From assembly GCA_035606665.1 (NCBI GenBank), contig DATNEY010000034.1, positions 62,001 to 126,000 of the forward strand: a stretch of DNA of 64,000 nucleotides, given 5' to 3'. Below are positions 35,071 to 42,786 of this stretch, piece after piece. Below the pieces are notes generated by a model. It was given only the letters and a program-made list of their open reading frames with translations. It was not told the origin of the DNA and did not search any database. Every line of letters starts with the position of its first letter. Within the stretch, counting starts at the first letter, position 1. The stretch comes from DASUGC01 sp035606665. Its GTDB lineage: Bacteria > Acidobacteriota > Vicinamibacteria > Vicinamibacterales > SCN-69-37. A program made the position numbers and the translations under genes.

Positions 35071-38000
35071 ATGCGCGATCCGCAGCCGGCGACAGCGTCC
35101 GCAGACGCGCTCGCGTGGGCGCACCCAATCGTGCGCGAGTGGTTCGTCGCGCGCTTCGGCACGCCCACCGAGCCGCAGGAGCAGGGCTGGCCGGCAATCC
35201 TGGAAGGGACTGACACACTCATTACGGCGCCGACGGGCTCCGGCAAGACGCTCGCGGCGTTCCTCGCCTGTATCGATCGGCTCGTGCGGCGCGCGCTCGA
35301 GGGCACGCTCTCCGACCGTACCTCGGTCCTGTACGTTTCGCCGCTCAAGGCGCTCGGCAACGACATCCAGAAGAACCTCGATGGGCCGCTGACCGAAATC
35401 GTTGCGCTGGCGCGCGCGCGCTTTCCGTCCGTACCGGACATTCGAACAGCCGTTCGGACGGGCGACACGCTCCTGCCAGACCGCCGTGCCATGATGAGGC
35501 GGCCGCCGCACATTCTGGTCACGACGCCGGAATCGCTCTACATCCTCCTGACGTCCGCGAGCGGCCGCGACATGCTGGCCGGGATCGAAACGGTCATCGT
35601 CGACGAGATCCACGCCGTTGCCGACGACAAGCGGGGAGCGCACCTGGCGCTGTCGCTGGAGCGCCTCGACGCGCTCGTCGGCCGTGGGGTTCCGCGCATC
35701 GGCCTGTCGGCCACGGTGACGCCGATCGAGACGATCGCGGCGTTCCTGGCCGGTGGCGGCCGTCCGCGGCCGCACCTCGTGCAGATCGCCCGCCGCCGTG
35801 AATTCGACTTGTCCATCGAGGTGCCGCCGAGCGAGATCGCCGCGGTCGCGACGCACGAGTACTGGGACGAGATCTACGATCGCGTCGCCGCCCTCGTGCG
35901 CCAGCACCGCTCCACGCTGGTATTTGTGAACACCCGGCGCGTCGCGGAGCGGGTCTGTCATCACCTCGGGACACGCCTCGGCGAGGACGTCGTCGCCGCG
36001 CACCACGGCAGTCTCTCGCGCAAGACCCGGCTCGAGGCCGAGCAACGGCTCAAAGCGGGCCAACTCAAGGCCGTCGTCGCGACGGCCTCGCTCGAGCTCG
36101 GCATCGACGTCGGGACGATCGACCTGGTCTGCCAGATCGGATCCCCGCGGTCGATCGCCGTCGCGGTCCAGCGGGTCGGCCGGGCGGGACACTGGCGGGG
36201 CGCGACGCCGAAGGCGCGGCTGTTCCCAGCCACTCGGGATGATCTCGTCGAACAGGCCGCGCTCGTGCTCGCGATCCGCCGCGGCGAACTCGATCGGGTG
36301 ATCGTCCCCGACGCGCCGCTGGACATACTGTCGCAACAGATCGTGGCCACCGTCGCCACAGGCGAGTGGCTTGAAGACGACTTGTTCGCGCTCGCCCGCC
36401 GTGCGTATCCCTATCGCGACCTTCCCCGCGATGATTTCGATGATGTGGTGGCGGTGTTGTCGGAGGGTATCGCGGCAAGGCGCGGGCGCTACGGTGCGTA
36501 CCTCCATCGCGACCGGGTGAATGGCCGGCTGAAGCCGAGACGCGGCGCCCGCCTCGCGGCCATTACCGGCGGCGGCGCGATTCCGGACACCGCGCTCTAC
36601 ACCGTCGTCACGCATCCTGAAGGCACGACGGTCGGCACGGTCGACGAAGACTTCGCGGTTGAGAGCACGGGTGGCGACATCTTCCTGCTCGGCAACGCGT
36701 CCTGGAGAATTCGCCGCGTCACTTCCGGGCGGGTGATCGTCGAGGACGCGCGCGGCGCCTCACCGACGATACCGTTCTGGCGCGGCGAAGCCCCGTCGCG
36801 CACGATCGAGCTCTCCGCACGAGTCGCCGAGGTCCGCGAGACGGTCAACCGGCTCGCGCCGGAGGCGCGGCCCGAGGACGCAGCGCACCGCGCGCCCACC
36901 ACTACAGCGGCCGTCGACTGGCTCCACGAGAACTGCGGACTCGACTCGTCGGGCGCCGAGCAGGTCGTGGACTACATCGTCGCGGGACGCGCGGTTCTCG
37001 GTGGCGTTCCGACGCAGGCGCGCGTGATTGCCGAGCGGTTCTTCGATGAAGGCGGCGGGATGCAGCTGGTGCTGCACGCGCCGTTCGGCGGACGAATCAA
37101 CCGCGCCTGGGGCCTCGCGCTCCGCAAGCGGTTCTGCCGGTCGTTCAACTTCGAGCTGCAGGCCGCGGCGACGGACGAGGGCATCAACATCGCGCTCGCC
37201 GAGCAGCACAGCTTCCCGCTGGGTGACGTCTTCCGATTCCTCAGCGTGGCGAGCGTACAGGACGTGCTCGAGCAGGCCGTGTTGGACGCGCCGGTGTTCG
37301 GAACGCGGTTCCGATGGGACGCGAGCCGGTCGCTCGCGCTGACGCGCTTCCGCGGCGGCAAGCGCGTGCCGCTGCCGATCCAGCGCATTCAGTCGGACGA
37401 TCTGCTTGCGTCCGTGTTCCCCGACGCCGCCGCCTGTCAGGAGAACATCGAGGGTGACATCAAGATTCCCGACCATCCCCTGATCCGGGAGGTGATGAAG
37501 GACGTGCTCACCGAAGCCATGGATCTCGATGGATTGAAAGAGGTTCTGGACGGCATCTCATCCGGGCGCATCGAGTGCCTCTCTGTCGACTCGGTAACCC
37601 CTTCCCCGTTCTGTCACGAGCTGCTGAATGCGAATCCGTACGCCTTCCTGGATGACGCGCCACTCGAAGAGCGCCGGGCGCGATCGGTGCAGATGCGGCG
37701 CGTCCTGCCGGAGAAAGCCCTCGAGGAGATCGGCGCCCTCGATGAGGACGCCATCGCCGAGGTCTGCAGCCAGGCCTGGCCGGATGTTCGCGACGCCGAC
37801 GAAGTCCATGACGCGCTGCTCAGCCTCGTCGCACTTCCAGAGCTTGACGCGGCGGCATGGCTGCCGATGCTCGAATCGCTGGCGACCGCACGCCGTGCGG
37901 CCCGGGCGACTGCCGGAGGGCGAACGTGGTGGGTCGCCGCTGAACGGGTCGCGATACTGCGAGCGATTGTTCCAGGACTCGATGTTGACCGGCCGCTTCC

Positions 38001-39378
38001 CGACGTGCCGCACGAAGAGCTCGCCGGCACGTCGGCTCTCACGCGGCTCGTCCAGGGCTGGATGCAGCACATCGGGCCGGTGCGAGCGGACGAACTCGCC
38101 GCACGGCTGGGATTCGACGCCGGTGACGTCCACGAGAGCATGCTGAGGCTCGAAGCGACAGGCGCGGTGCTGCGAGGGACGTTCAGGCCGGCGATCAAGT
38201 TCGAAGTTCAAAGTTCGAAGTTGGAATGGTGTGACAGGCGACTCCTGGCACGCATCCATGCGCTGACGCTCGGCCGGCTGCGCCGTGAGATCGAGCCCGT
38301 CACGCCTGCGACGCTGATGCGATGGCTCTTCGAGTGGCAGCACATCGCACCGGGCTCTCAACTCACGGGCGAACGTGGGACGCTTGAGATCCTACGGCAG
38401 TTGCAGGGCTTCGAAACACCGGCGCGCTGGTGGGAGCCTGCCCTGCTCGCCCGGCGCATCAGAAACTACGACCCGGCGATTCTCGATCAGCTGTGTCTCA
38501 CCGGCGCGATCGGATGGGGCCGGCTGTCGCCGCATCCGGCGACGCTCGCGCTCGCCACGGACGACGGCCAGCCCGCAACAAAGCGCCGCGTCATCCCAAC
38601 CAGCGTCGCACCGGTGACGTTCTTCGTGCGCGAAGACGCGGACTGGCTGGCGCCGCGATCGGCACCGGACGCCGGCACGCCGGGTCTCGGGCGGCCTGCC
38701 CGACTCGTCTTGGACCATCTGCAGAAGTCCGGCGCGTCGTTCTTCGCGGATCTCGTTCGTCAGACAAGATTGCTCAAGTCAGAGGTGGAAGGCGCGCTTT
38801 GGGAACTCGTGACCGCCGGCCTGGCCACGGCGGACGGCTTCGACAATTTGAGAGCACTGATCGACCCGAGACGCCGTGCCGGCCAGGGATCGGGCAAGGC
38901 TTCTCGTCCCCGCCACAGCGCGGGCCGCTGGACCGTGCTTCACGCGGGCGAGCCACCGGCGCGCGCCGCGCAGCTCGAGTCCACGTGCCGCATGCTGCTC
39001 GCGCGCTACGGCGTCGTCTTCCGCGAGTTGTTGGCGCGCGAGTCCGTGCTGCCGCCCTGGCGAGAATTGCTGGTGACGTTCCGGCGGCTTGAGGATCGAG
39101 GAGAGGTCCGTGGCGGGCGGTTCGTTTCGACGTTCGTCGGCGAGCAGTTCGCGCTGCCGGCCGCGGTCGAGTCGCTTCGCTCGCTGCGGAAGGCCGGTCC
39201 GTCCGGTCAGGTCGTGACGGTCAGCGGCGCTGACCCCTTGAATCTCGTCGGCATCATCGTCCCCGGCGATCGCGTGCCGCCGACCGGCAACCGTTTCATC
39301 CGTTTCCGTGACGGTGTCCCCGAAGACGGAATGCCAGTAGTCGGCGGCCTTCAGGCCGCCGGACGCGCGGCGGGCTGA
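35071..39378 (+). CDS. lhr: Lhr-type large ATP-dependent helicase
   Basis: 1435 residues from ATG at 35071. Superfamily 2 core: Walker A APTGSGKT near 52, DEIH near 178, SATVTPIET, and motifs V/VI in TASLELGIDVG and VQRVGRAGHW. The long C-terminal half with winged-helix and Lhr-CTD regions (GEAPSRTIELSARVAEVRE) fits long bacterial Lhr. Lhr acts in DNA repair. Two oddities: residues near 1043-1053 (KFEVQSSKLEW) are encoded by four heptamer words, and about the last 15 residues (VVGGLQAAGRAAG) by REP-like palindromes. Confidence 0.93.
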   Translation: MRDPQPATASADALAWAHPIVREWFVARFGTPTEPQEQGWPAILEGTDTLITAPTGSGKTLAAFLACIDRLVRRALEGTLSDRTSVLYVSPLKALGNDIQKNLDGPLTEIVALARARFPSVPDIRTAVRTGDTLLPDRRAMMRRPPHILVTTPESLYILLTSASGRDMLAGIETVIVDEIHAVADDKRGAHLALSLERLDALVGRGVPRIGLSATVTPIETIAAFLAGGGRPRPHLVQIARRREFDLSIEVPPSEIAAVATHEYWDEIYDRVAALVRQHRSTLVFVNTRRVAERVCHHLGTRLGEDVVAAHHGSLSRKTRLEAEQRLKAGQLKAVVATASLELGIDVGTIDLVCQIGSPRSIAVAVQRVGRAGHWRGATPKARLFPATRDDLVEQAALVLAIRRGELDRVIVPDAPLDILSQQIVATVATGEWLEDDLFALARRAYPYRDLPRDDFDDVVAVLSEGIAARRGRYGAYLHRDRVNGRLKPRRGARLAAITGGGAIPDTALYTVVTHPEGTTVGTVDEDFAVESTGGDIFLLGNASWRIRRVTSGRVIVEDARGASPTIPFWRGEAPSRTIELSARVAEVRETVNRLAPEARPEDAAHRAPTTTAAVDWLHENCGLDSSGAEQVVDYIVAGRAVLGGVPTQARVIAERFFDEGGGMQLVLHAPFGGRINRAWGLALRKRFCRSFNFELQAAATDEGINIALAEQHSFPLGDVFRFLSVASVQDVLEQAVLDAPVFGTRFRWDASRSLALTRFRGGKRVPLPIQRIQSDDLLASVFPDAAACQENIEGDIKIPDHPLIREVMKDVLTEAMDLDGLKEVLDGISSGRIECLSVDSVTPSPFCHELLNANPYAFLDDAPLEERRARSVQMRRVLPEKALEEIGALDEDAIAEVCSQAWPDVRDADEVHDALLSLVALPELDAAAWLPMLESLATARRAARATAGGRTWWVAAERVAILRAIVPGLDVDRPLPDVPHEELAGTSALTRLVQGWMQHIGPVRADELAARLGFDAGDVHESMLRLEATGAVLRGTFRPAIKFEVQSSKLEWCDRRLLARIHALTLGRLRREIEPVTPATLMRWLFEWQHIAPGSQLTGERGTLEILRQLQGFETPARWWEPALLARRIRNYDPAILDQLCLTGAIGWGRLSPHPATLALATDDGQPATKRRVIPTSVAPVTFFVREDADWLAPRSAPDAGTPGLGRPARLVLDHLQKSGASFFADLVRQTRLLKSEVEGALWELVTAGLATADGFDNLRALIDPRRRAGQGSGKASRPRHSAGRWTVLHAGEPPARAAQLESTCRMLLARYGVVFRELLARESVLPPWRELLVTFRRLEDRGEVRGGRFVSTFVGEQFALPAAVESLRSLRKAGPSGQVVTVSGADPLNLVGIIVPGDRVPPTGNRFIRFRDGVPEDGMPVVGGLQAAGRAAG
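38197..38224 (+). repeat. heptamer words inside lhr
   Basis: Four consecutive words AAGTTCG, AAGTTCA, AAGTTCG and AAGTTGG lie within the lhr reading frame without breaking it. The same words, inverted, occur between acpP and fabG and between rpmF and yceD. Confidence 0.75.
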
Positions 39379-39387
39379 AGCCCGCCG
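39342..39387. repeat. inverted pair of REP-like palindromes at the lhr stop
   Basis: CGGCGGCCT-TC-AGGCCGCCG at 39342-39361 and CGGCGGGCT-GA-AGCCCGCCG at 39368-39387 are perfect palindromes in opposite core orientation. The lhr stop at 39376-39378 lies inside the second. The arms are nearly those of 601-647. Confidence 0.85.
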
Positions 39388-39397
39388 CCTGCCGAAA

Positions 39398-39898
39398 TCA
39401 CCCCGCGAGCTTGAGCAGCCTCGGCAGGTCGTGTAACTCCTTCGCGAGCCTTGCCTGTTGCCGGCGCCAGAACGCAAACCGCGCCGCCATCGTGCGCATC
39501 ATCGCCGCGCGCGTGTGATCCGAGTTGTGCCGTGCCGCTTGGCCGTAAAAGCCGGCCCCGAGCGTGCCGTACCAGTCAACATTGTGACGATCCGCGCACT
39601 GCGCGCCGAAGAACCCGGTCAGCAGCAGGCACTGCGAGCCCGCGGCTTCCATGATGGCCGGATCGGTGTGCTGGCTGCGATCCAGCACGTAAAGATTGAA
39701 CACGGCGGCGAGGGACGTGGGCGTCCCAGGGAACTCCAGCGACGCCGTTGACGTAGTCGCAAAGTGGGCCAGCACGCTCGCGTTGTAGAGCACTTCGCTC
39801 TCCGGCGCGTCATCGAGCTCGCTCACATCGCGCAGGTGCTCGAAGAAGAAACGGAGCGCCTGCCCGTTGGTGACGGCCAGCCATGGTTGCGTATCCAT
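39398..39898 (-). CDS. conserved-looking protein of unknown function
   Basis: 166 residues from ATG at 39898, with a perfect AGGAGG six bases upstream. It starts DTQPWLAVTNGQALRFFFEHLRDVSELDD and contains ALRFFF, EVLYNASVLAHFATTST and a Cys pair in QCLLLTGFFGAQCADRHN. It looks mostly helical, without signal or membrane segments. I do not recognise the family. Divergent from the small membrane ORF and convergent with lhr across the REP pair. Confidence 0.7.
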   Translation of the reverse strand: MDTQPWLAVTNGQALRFFFEHLRDVSELDDAPESEVLYNASVLAHFATTSTASLEFPGTPTSLAAVFNLYVLDRSQHTDPAIMEAAGSQCLLLTGFFGAQCADRHNVDWYGTLGAGFYGQAARHNSDHTRAAMMRTMAARFAFWRRQQARLAKELHDLPRLLKLAG

Positions 39899-40050
39899 GA
39901 GTCCCCTCCTGATGCATCGGCATCTCGGCCCGCCGGCTGCAGTGTGTGACTGCAAGGGCCGTTCCGTTGAGGGACTCAGGCGGAGACGCGCAACCAACCG
40001 GTTCGGGGCGCGCGCCGTCCTATTGACATCGCAGGAATTGGAGCCAGGAC

Positions 40051-40155
40051 ATGATTCGACGACTACGCGACTTTGAATGGACGTTCTCGAACACGGCGGA
40101 AGGCGCCACGGCGGTGATGCTCGCCGCGGCGATCGTCCTCGCCCTCTTCGCCTAG
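40051..40155 (+). CDS. 34-residue single-span membrane peptide (candidate small gene)
   Basis: ATG at 40051 with AGGA five bases upstream and an AGGA-rich leader; stop TAG at 40153-40155. The peptide has a charged head (IRRLRDFEWTF) and a membrane helix (AVMLAAAIVLALF). A TTGACA lies at 40023-40028. It sits alone between the unknown gene and orphan exbD. The RBS, charge asymmetry and clean helix support a real gene, but its short length limits certainty. The 152 bases upstream (39899-40050) hold no other gene I can see. Confidence 0.45.
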   Translation: MIRRLRDFEWTFSNTAEGATAVMLAAAIVLALFA

Positions 40156-40156
40156 A

Positions 40157-40246
40157 CAACCTTAGGAAACCTACAACCGACAACCTACAACCAACAAATC
40201 AACCGAACTGCAGGTTGCAGGTTGTCGGTTGCAGGTTGCTCTGGAA
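40157..40246. repeat. heptamer repeat hairpin before exbD
   Basis: AACCTAC, AACCGAC, AACCTAC and AACCAAC words face GCAGGTT, GCAGGTT, GTCGGTT and GCAGGTT words across an A-rich centre, a long imperfect inverted repeat. It fills most of the space between the small membrane ORF and the exbD ribosome site. Confidence 0.8.
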
Positions 40247-40310
40247 CTAATCGCACATCGCCGGTGTCTTTCTAGGCAGCACCACGCTCGCTCTCCACGG
40301 GAGGTCAGCG

Positions 40311-40718
40311 ATGAAGCCGCTGCGCAGCTACTCGGACATGAACGTCATGCCGCTGATCGACGTGCTGCTCGTTCTCCTCGTGATCTTTCTCGCGGCCCTG
40401 CCGCTCGCCCAGGCGGGCCTGGACGTGGAGGTTCCGCCGGTCGCCGAGCAGCGGCCCGGCAATGAACCCACCTCGGACATCGTCGCGACCTATTCAGCGA
40501 ACCGCCAGCTCGAAATCAACCGCCGACCTGTCGACATGGCGGCGGCCGACGCGGAGTTCAGGAGTATCTACCGCGACCGCCGGAACAAAACGCTCTACGT
40601 CATCGGCGACGGCACGGTGACCTATGGCGAGATCGCCCGGATCATCGACGCCGCCACGGGCGCGGGCGTGACACGGATCGGGATTGTGACTGAAGAGATG
40701 AGACGAGCAGCTCGTTAG
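40311..40718 (+). CDS. exbD: ExbD/TolR-family biopolymer transport protein (orphan)
   Basis: 135 residues from ATG at 40311 with GGAGG seven bases upstream. One N-terminal membrane helix (about 14-34) carries the proton-path Asp of PLIDVLLVLLVIFL at residue 17. A periplasmic domain (LYVIGDGTVTYGEIARIIDAATGAGVTRIGIVTE) follows. ExbD works with ExbB and TonB to energise outer-membrane receptors. No exbB is adjacent, and the only TonB-like gene is at 50-51 kb. Isolated between two heptamer repeats. Confidence 0.88.
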   Translation: MKPLRSYSDMNVMPLIDVLLVLLVIFLAALPLAQAGLDVEVPPVAEQRPGNEPTSDIVATYSANRQLEINRRPVDMAAADAEFRSIYRDRRNKTLYVIGDGTVTYGEIARIIDAATGAGVTRIGIVTEEMRRAAR

Positions 40719-40799
40719 CAACCTACAACCAACAAGCGAGTTCACGGAAACGGCTCCGTGCCCCATTGCAGGCTGCAGGTTGTAGGTTGCAGGTTACTG
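40719..40799. repeat. heptamer repeat hairpin between exbD and etfA
   Basis: AACCTAC and AACCAAC on the left and GCAGGCT, GCAGGTT, GTAGGTT and GCAGGTT on the right surround a short GC hairpin (ACGGAAACGGCTCCGT). Convergent genes flank it, and the right end abuts the etfA stop. Confidence 0.8.
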
Positions 40800-41753
40800 T
40801 TTGAGTGCCGAGATCATCGCCGGGACGATCTCGAACAGATCCCCCGCGATGCCGTAGTCGGCGATTTCGAAGATCGGCGCCTCGGGATCCTTGTTGATGG
40901 CCACGATCGTCCGCGCGCCTTTCATGCCGACGACGTGCTGGATGGCGCCGGAAATGCCCAGTGCCAGATAGAGCTTCGGCGCGACGGTCTGGCCGGAGCT
41001 GCCGATCTGGCGCTCCATCGGCAGCCAGCCTGAATCGCAAATCGGACGCGACGCAGCCAGTTCGGCCCCAAGCGAGGCGGCAAGCTCGCGCGCGATGGCG
41101 ATGTGTTCCTCGGACTTGATGCCCCGGCCGACCGACACGATGCGTTCCGCCTGCGACAGGTCGACGGCCTGCTTCGCTTCGCGGAAGGGTGCTTCGGGCT
41201 TCTGACGGATGGAGGCGGGATCGACGGAGGCGGCCACGGATCGAACGGGCGCAGGCTGCGCGCCCCTCTTCGCGGCATCGCCACGGAATGCGCCAATCTG
41301 GAACGTCACGAGATGCGGCGCCGGCCCTTCGAGGGCGATGTCGGCGTTGACGCGGCCCTGGAAGATCGGCCTGACGAAGAGACGCGCCGACGAGTCGCCC
41401 TTGGTGCCGATGCAGTCGGCCGCCAGCGCCCGATCGATGCGCGCGGCGAGCCGGGGAGCGTAGTCACGAGTCTGGTACGTGTGGGAGAACACGACGTGCG
41501 ACGGCGACTCGGCGGCGATGAGGCCGGCGAGCGCCTGCACGAAACCGTCCGGCGTGTAGACCGCCAGGCCCTCGTGCTCGAGCGAGATGACCTCGGCGAC
41601 GTCCGCCGCCGCGAGCTCGGCAGCGACTGCGCCGACACCTGCGCCGGCCACGGCGATCTTCACGGGGCCGCCAAGCTGCTGGGCCGCGGCCACGGCCTCC
41701 CACGACGCCCGGTTCAGAACGCCGTCACGCTGTTCCGCGATCACGAGGACCAT
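40794..41753 (-). CDS. etfA: electron transfer flavoprotein subunit alpha
   Basis: 319 residues from ATG at 41753, sharing one base with the etfB stop (TGATG). The N-terminal half has VLVIAEQRDGVLNRASWEAVAAA. The C-terminal FAD domain has the ETF-alpha signature: LYLALGISGAIQHVVGMKGARTIVAINKDPEAPIFEIADYGIAGD. With EtfB it collects electrons from acyl-CoA and other dehydrogenases and passes them to ETF-QO, encoded at 33-35 kb. Confidence 0.95.
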   Translation of the reverse strand: MVLVIAEQRDGVLNRASWEAVAAAQQLGGPVKIAVAGAGVGAVAAELAAADVAEVISLEHEGLAVYTPDGFVQALAGLIAAESPSHVVFSHTYQTRDYAPRLAARIDRALAADCIGTKGDSSARLFVRPIFQGRVNADIALEGPAPHLVTFQIGAFRGDAAKRGAQPAPVRSVAASVDPASIRQKPEAPFREAKQAVDLSQAERIVSVGRGIKSEEHIAIARELAASLGAELAASRPICDSGWLPMERQIGSSGQTVAPKLYLALGISGAIQHVVGMKGARTIVAINKDPEAPIFEIADYGIAGDLFEIVPAMISALKQ

Positions 41754-42535
41754 CAGAGCACCCTCGCGTCTTCGCGCAGCACGCGAACAAGTTCCTTCGC
41801 GGCCTCGGCGGCGGATCCGGAAATCATGCGGGTCTGTTTGGACTTCTCGGGCATGTAGACCGACGCGATGCGCTGCTTCACCGTGGAAACGGGCGGTGCC
41901 GCGACGGCGCGAATTTCCTTTTTCTTGGCCGCCATGATGCCTTTGAGCGTCGCATAGCGGAGCTGGTTGATGCCGCTCTGGATCGTCAGCACGGCCGGCA
42001 GCGGCATCGACACCCACTGGAACCAGCCGCCCTCGAGTTCGCGCTTCACGCGGAGGTCTGCTGGCCCTGAGCCTGTCGAAGGGGCCGAAATCTGCACTTC
42101 CATGATGATGGTCGAGTGCGCGACACCGAGCTTCTCCGCGAGCACGACGCCCACCTGCGCGAATCCCTGATCGTCGGACTGGAGTCCGGTCAGGATGAGG
42201 TCGGCCTGCTCCGGCGCGAGCGCCGCCGCAAGCGCCTCGGCGGCCGTGAAGGCGTCGGCGGTCGAAAAATGGTCGCCCTGCACATGAATCGCGCGATCCG
42301 CGCCACGCGCGAGCGCTTCCCGCAACACCTGCGCGACGCGCGCCGGACCGGCGGACACGACGACCACTTCCCCGCCGTGCTTCTCGCGCAGCCGCAGCGC
42401 CTCTTCGAGCGCGTAGGCGTCGGGCTCGTTCAGCTCCCAGCTCGCATCGGAGTCACGCACCCACGTCTTCGACTCGTTGACGCGCACCTGCCATTCGCGG
42501 GTGACGACCTGCTTGATACAGACAGCGATCTTCAC
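41753..42535 (-). CDS. etfB: electron transfer flavoprotein subunit beta
   Basis: 260 residues from GTG at 42535 (KIAVCIKQVVTREWQVRVNE), the typical EtfB start. The frame runs open for 60 more codons upstream only because the repeat array there has no stops; those codons spell WTLDE/WTMNE repeats and are not part of the protein. AMP-binding and partner regions are seen in EDAYALEEALRL-like and GLQSDDQGFAQVG segments. First gene of etfBA. Confidence 0.95.
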   Translation of the reverse strand: MKIAVCIKQVVTREWQVRVNESKTWVRDSDASWELNEPDAYALEEALRLREKHGGEVVVVSAGPARVAQVLREALARGADRAIHVQGDHFSTADAFTAAEALAAALAPEQADLILTGLQSDDQGFAQVGVVLAEKLGVAHSTIIMEVQISAPSTGSGPADLRVKRELEGGWFQWVSMPLPAVLTIQSGINQLRYATLKGIMAAKKKEIRAVAAPPVSTVKQRIASVYMPEKSKQTRMISGSAAEAAKELVRVLREDARVL

Positions 42536-42546
42536 AAAACCTCGAT

Positions 42547-42773
42547 CAGTCCAGAGTCCATAGTCCACAGTCCAGGGTTCGTCCAAGGTCCAAGGTCCGT
42601 TCATGGTCCAAGGTTCGTCCAAGGTCCAAGGTTCGTTCATGGTCCAAGGTTCGTCCAAGGTCCAGAGTTCGTCCAAGGTCCAGAGTTCGTCCAGGGTCCA
42701 GAGCCGTTGGACCATGAACGAACCTCGGACCTTGGACGAACTCTGGACCTTGGACGAACTCTGGACTGTGGAC
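42547..42773. repeat. 18-bp tandem array with inverted half between fabF and etfB
   Basis: Four heptamers (CAGTCCA, GAGTCCA, TAGTCCA, CAGTCCA) at 42547-42574 lead into eight contiguous 18-bp units from 42570 to 42713, type GTCCAAGGTTCGTCCAAG. About three inverted units follow to 42773. The whole can fold into a long hairpin in the RNA between fabF and etfB. It accounts for the 250-base gap there. Units are contiguous, with no spacers, so it is not a CRISPR. Confidence 0.9.
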
Positions 42774-42786
42774 CCCGGACGCGGGA

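Noticed and set aside
42570..42713. Possible CRISPR array
   Set aside because: The 18-bp units are contiguous with no spacers, and no cas genes lie nearby.
42536..42715. 60-codon N-terminal extension of etfB made of WTLDE repeats
   Set aside because: It is repeat DNA that lacks stops; EtfB homology begins at KIAVCIKQV, at GTG 42535.
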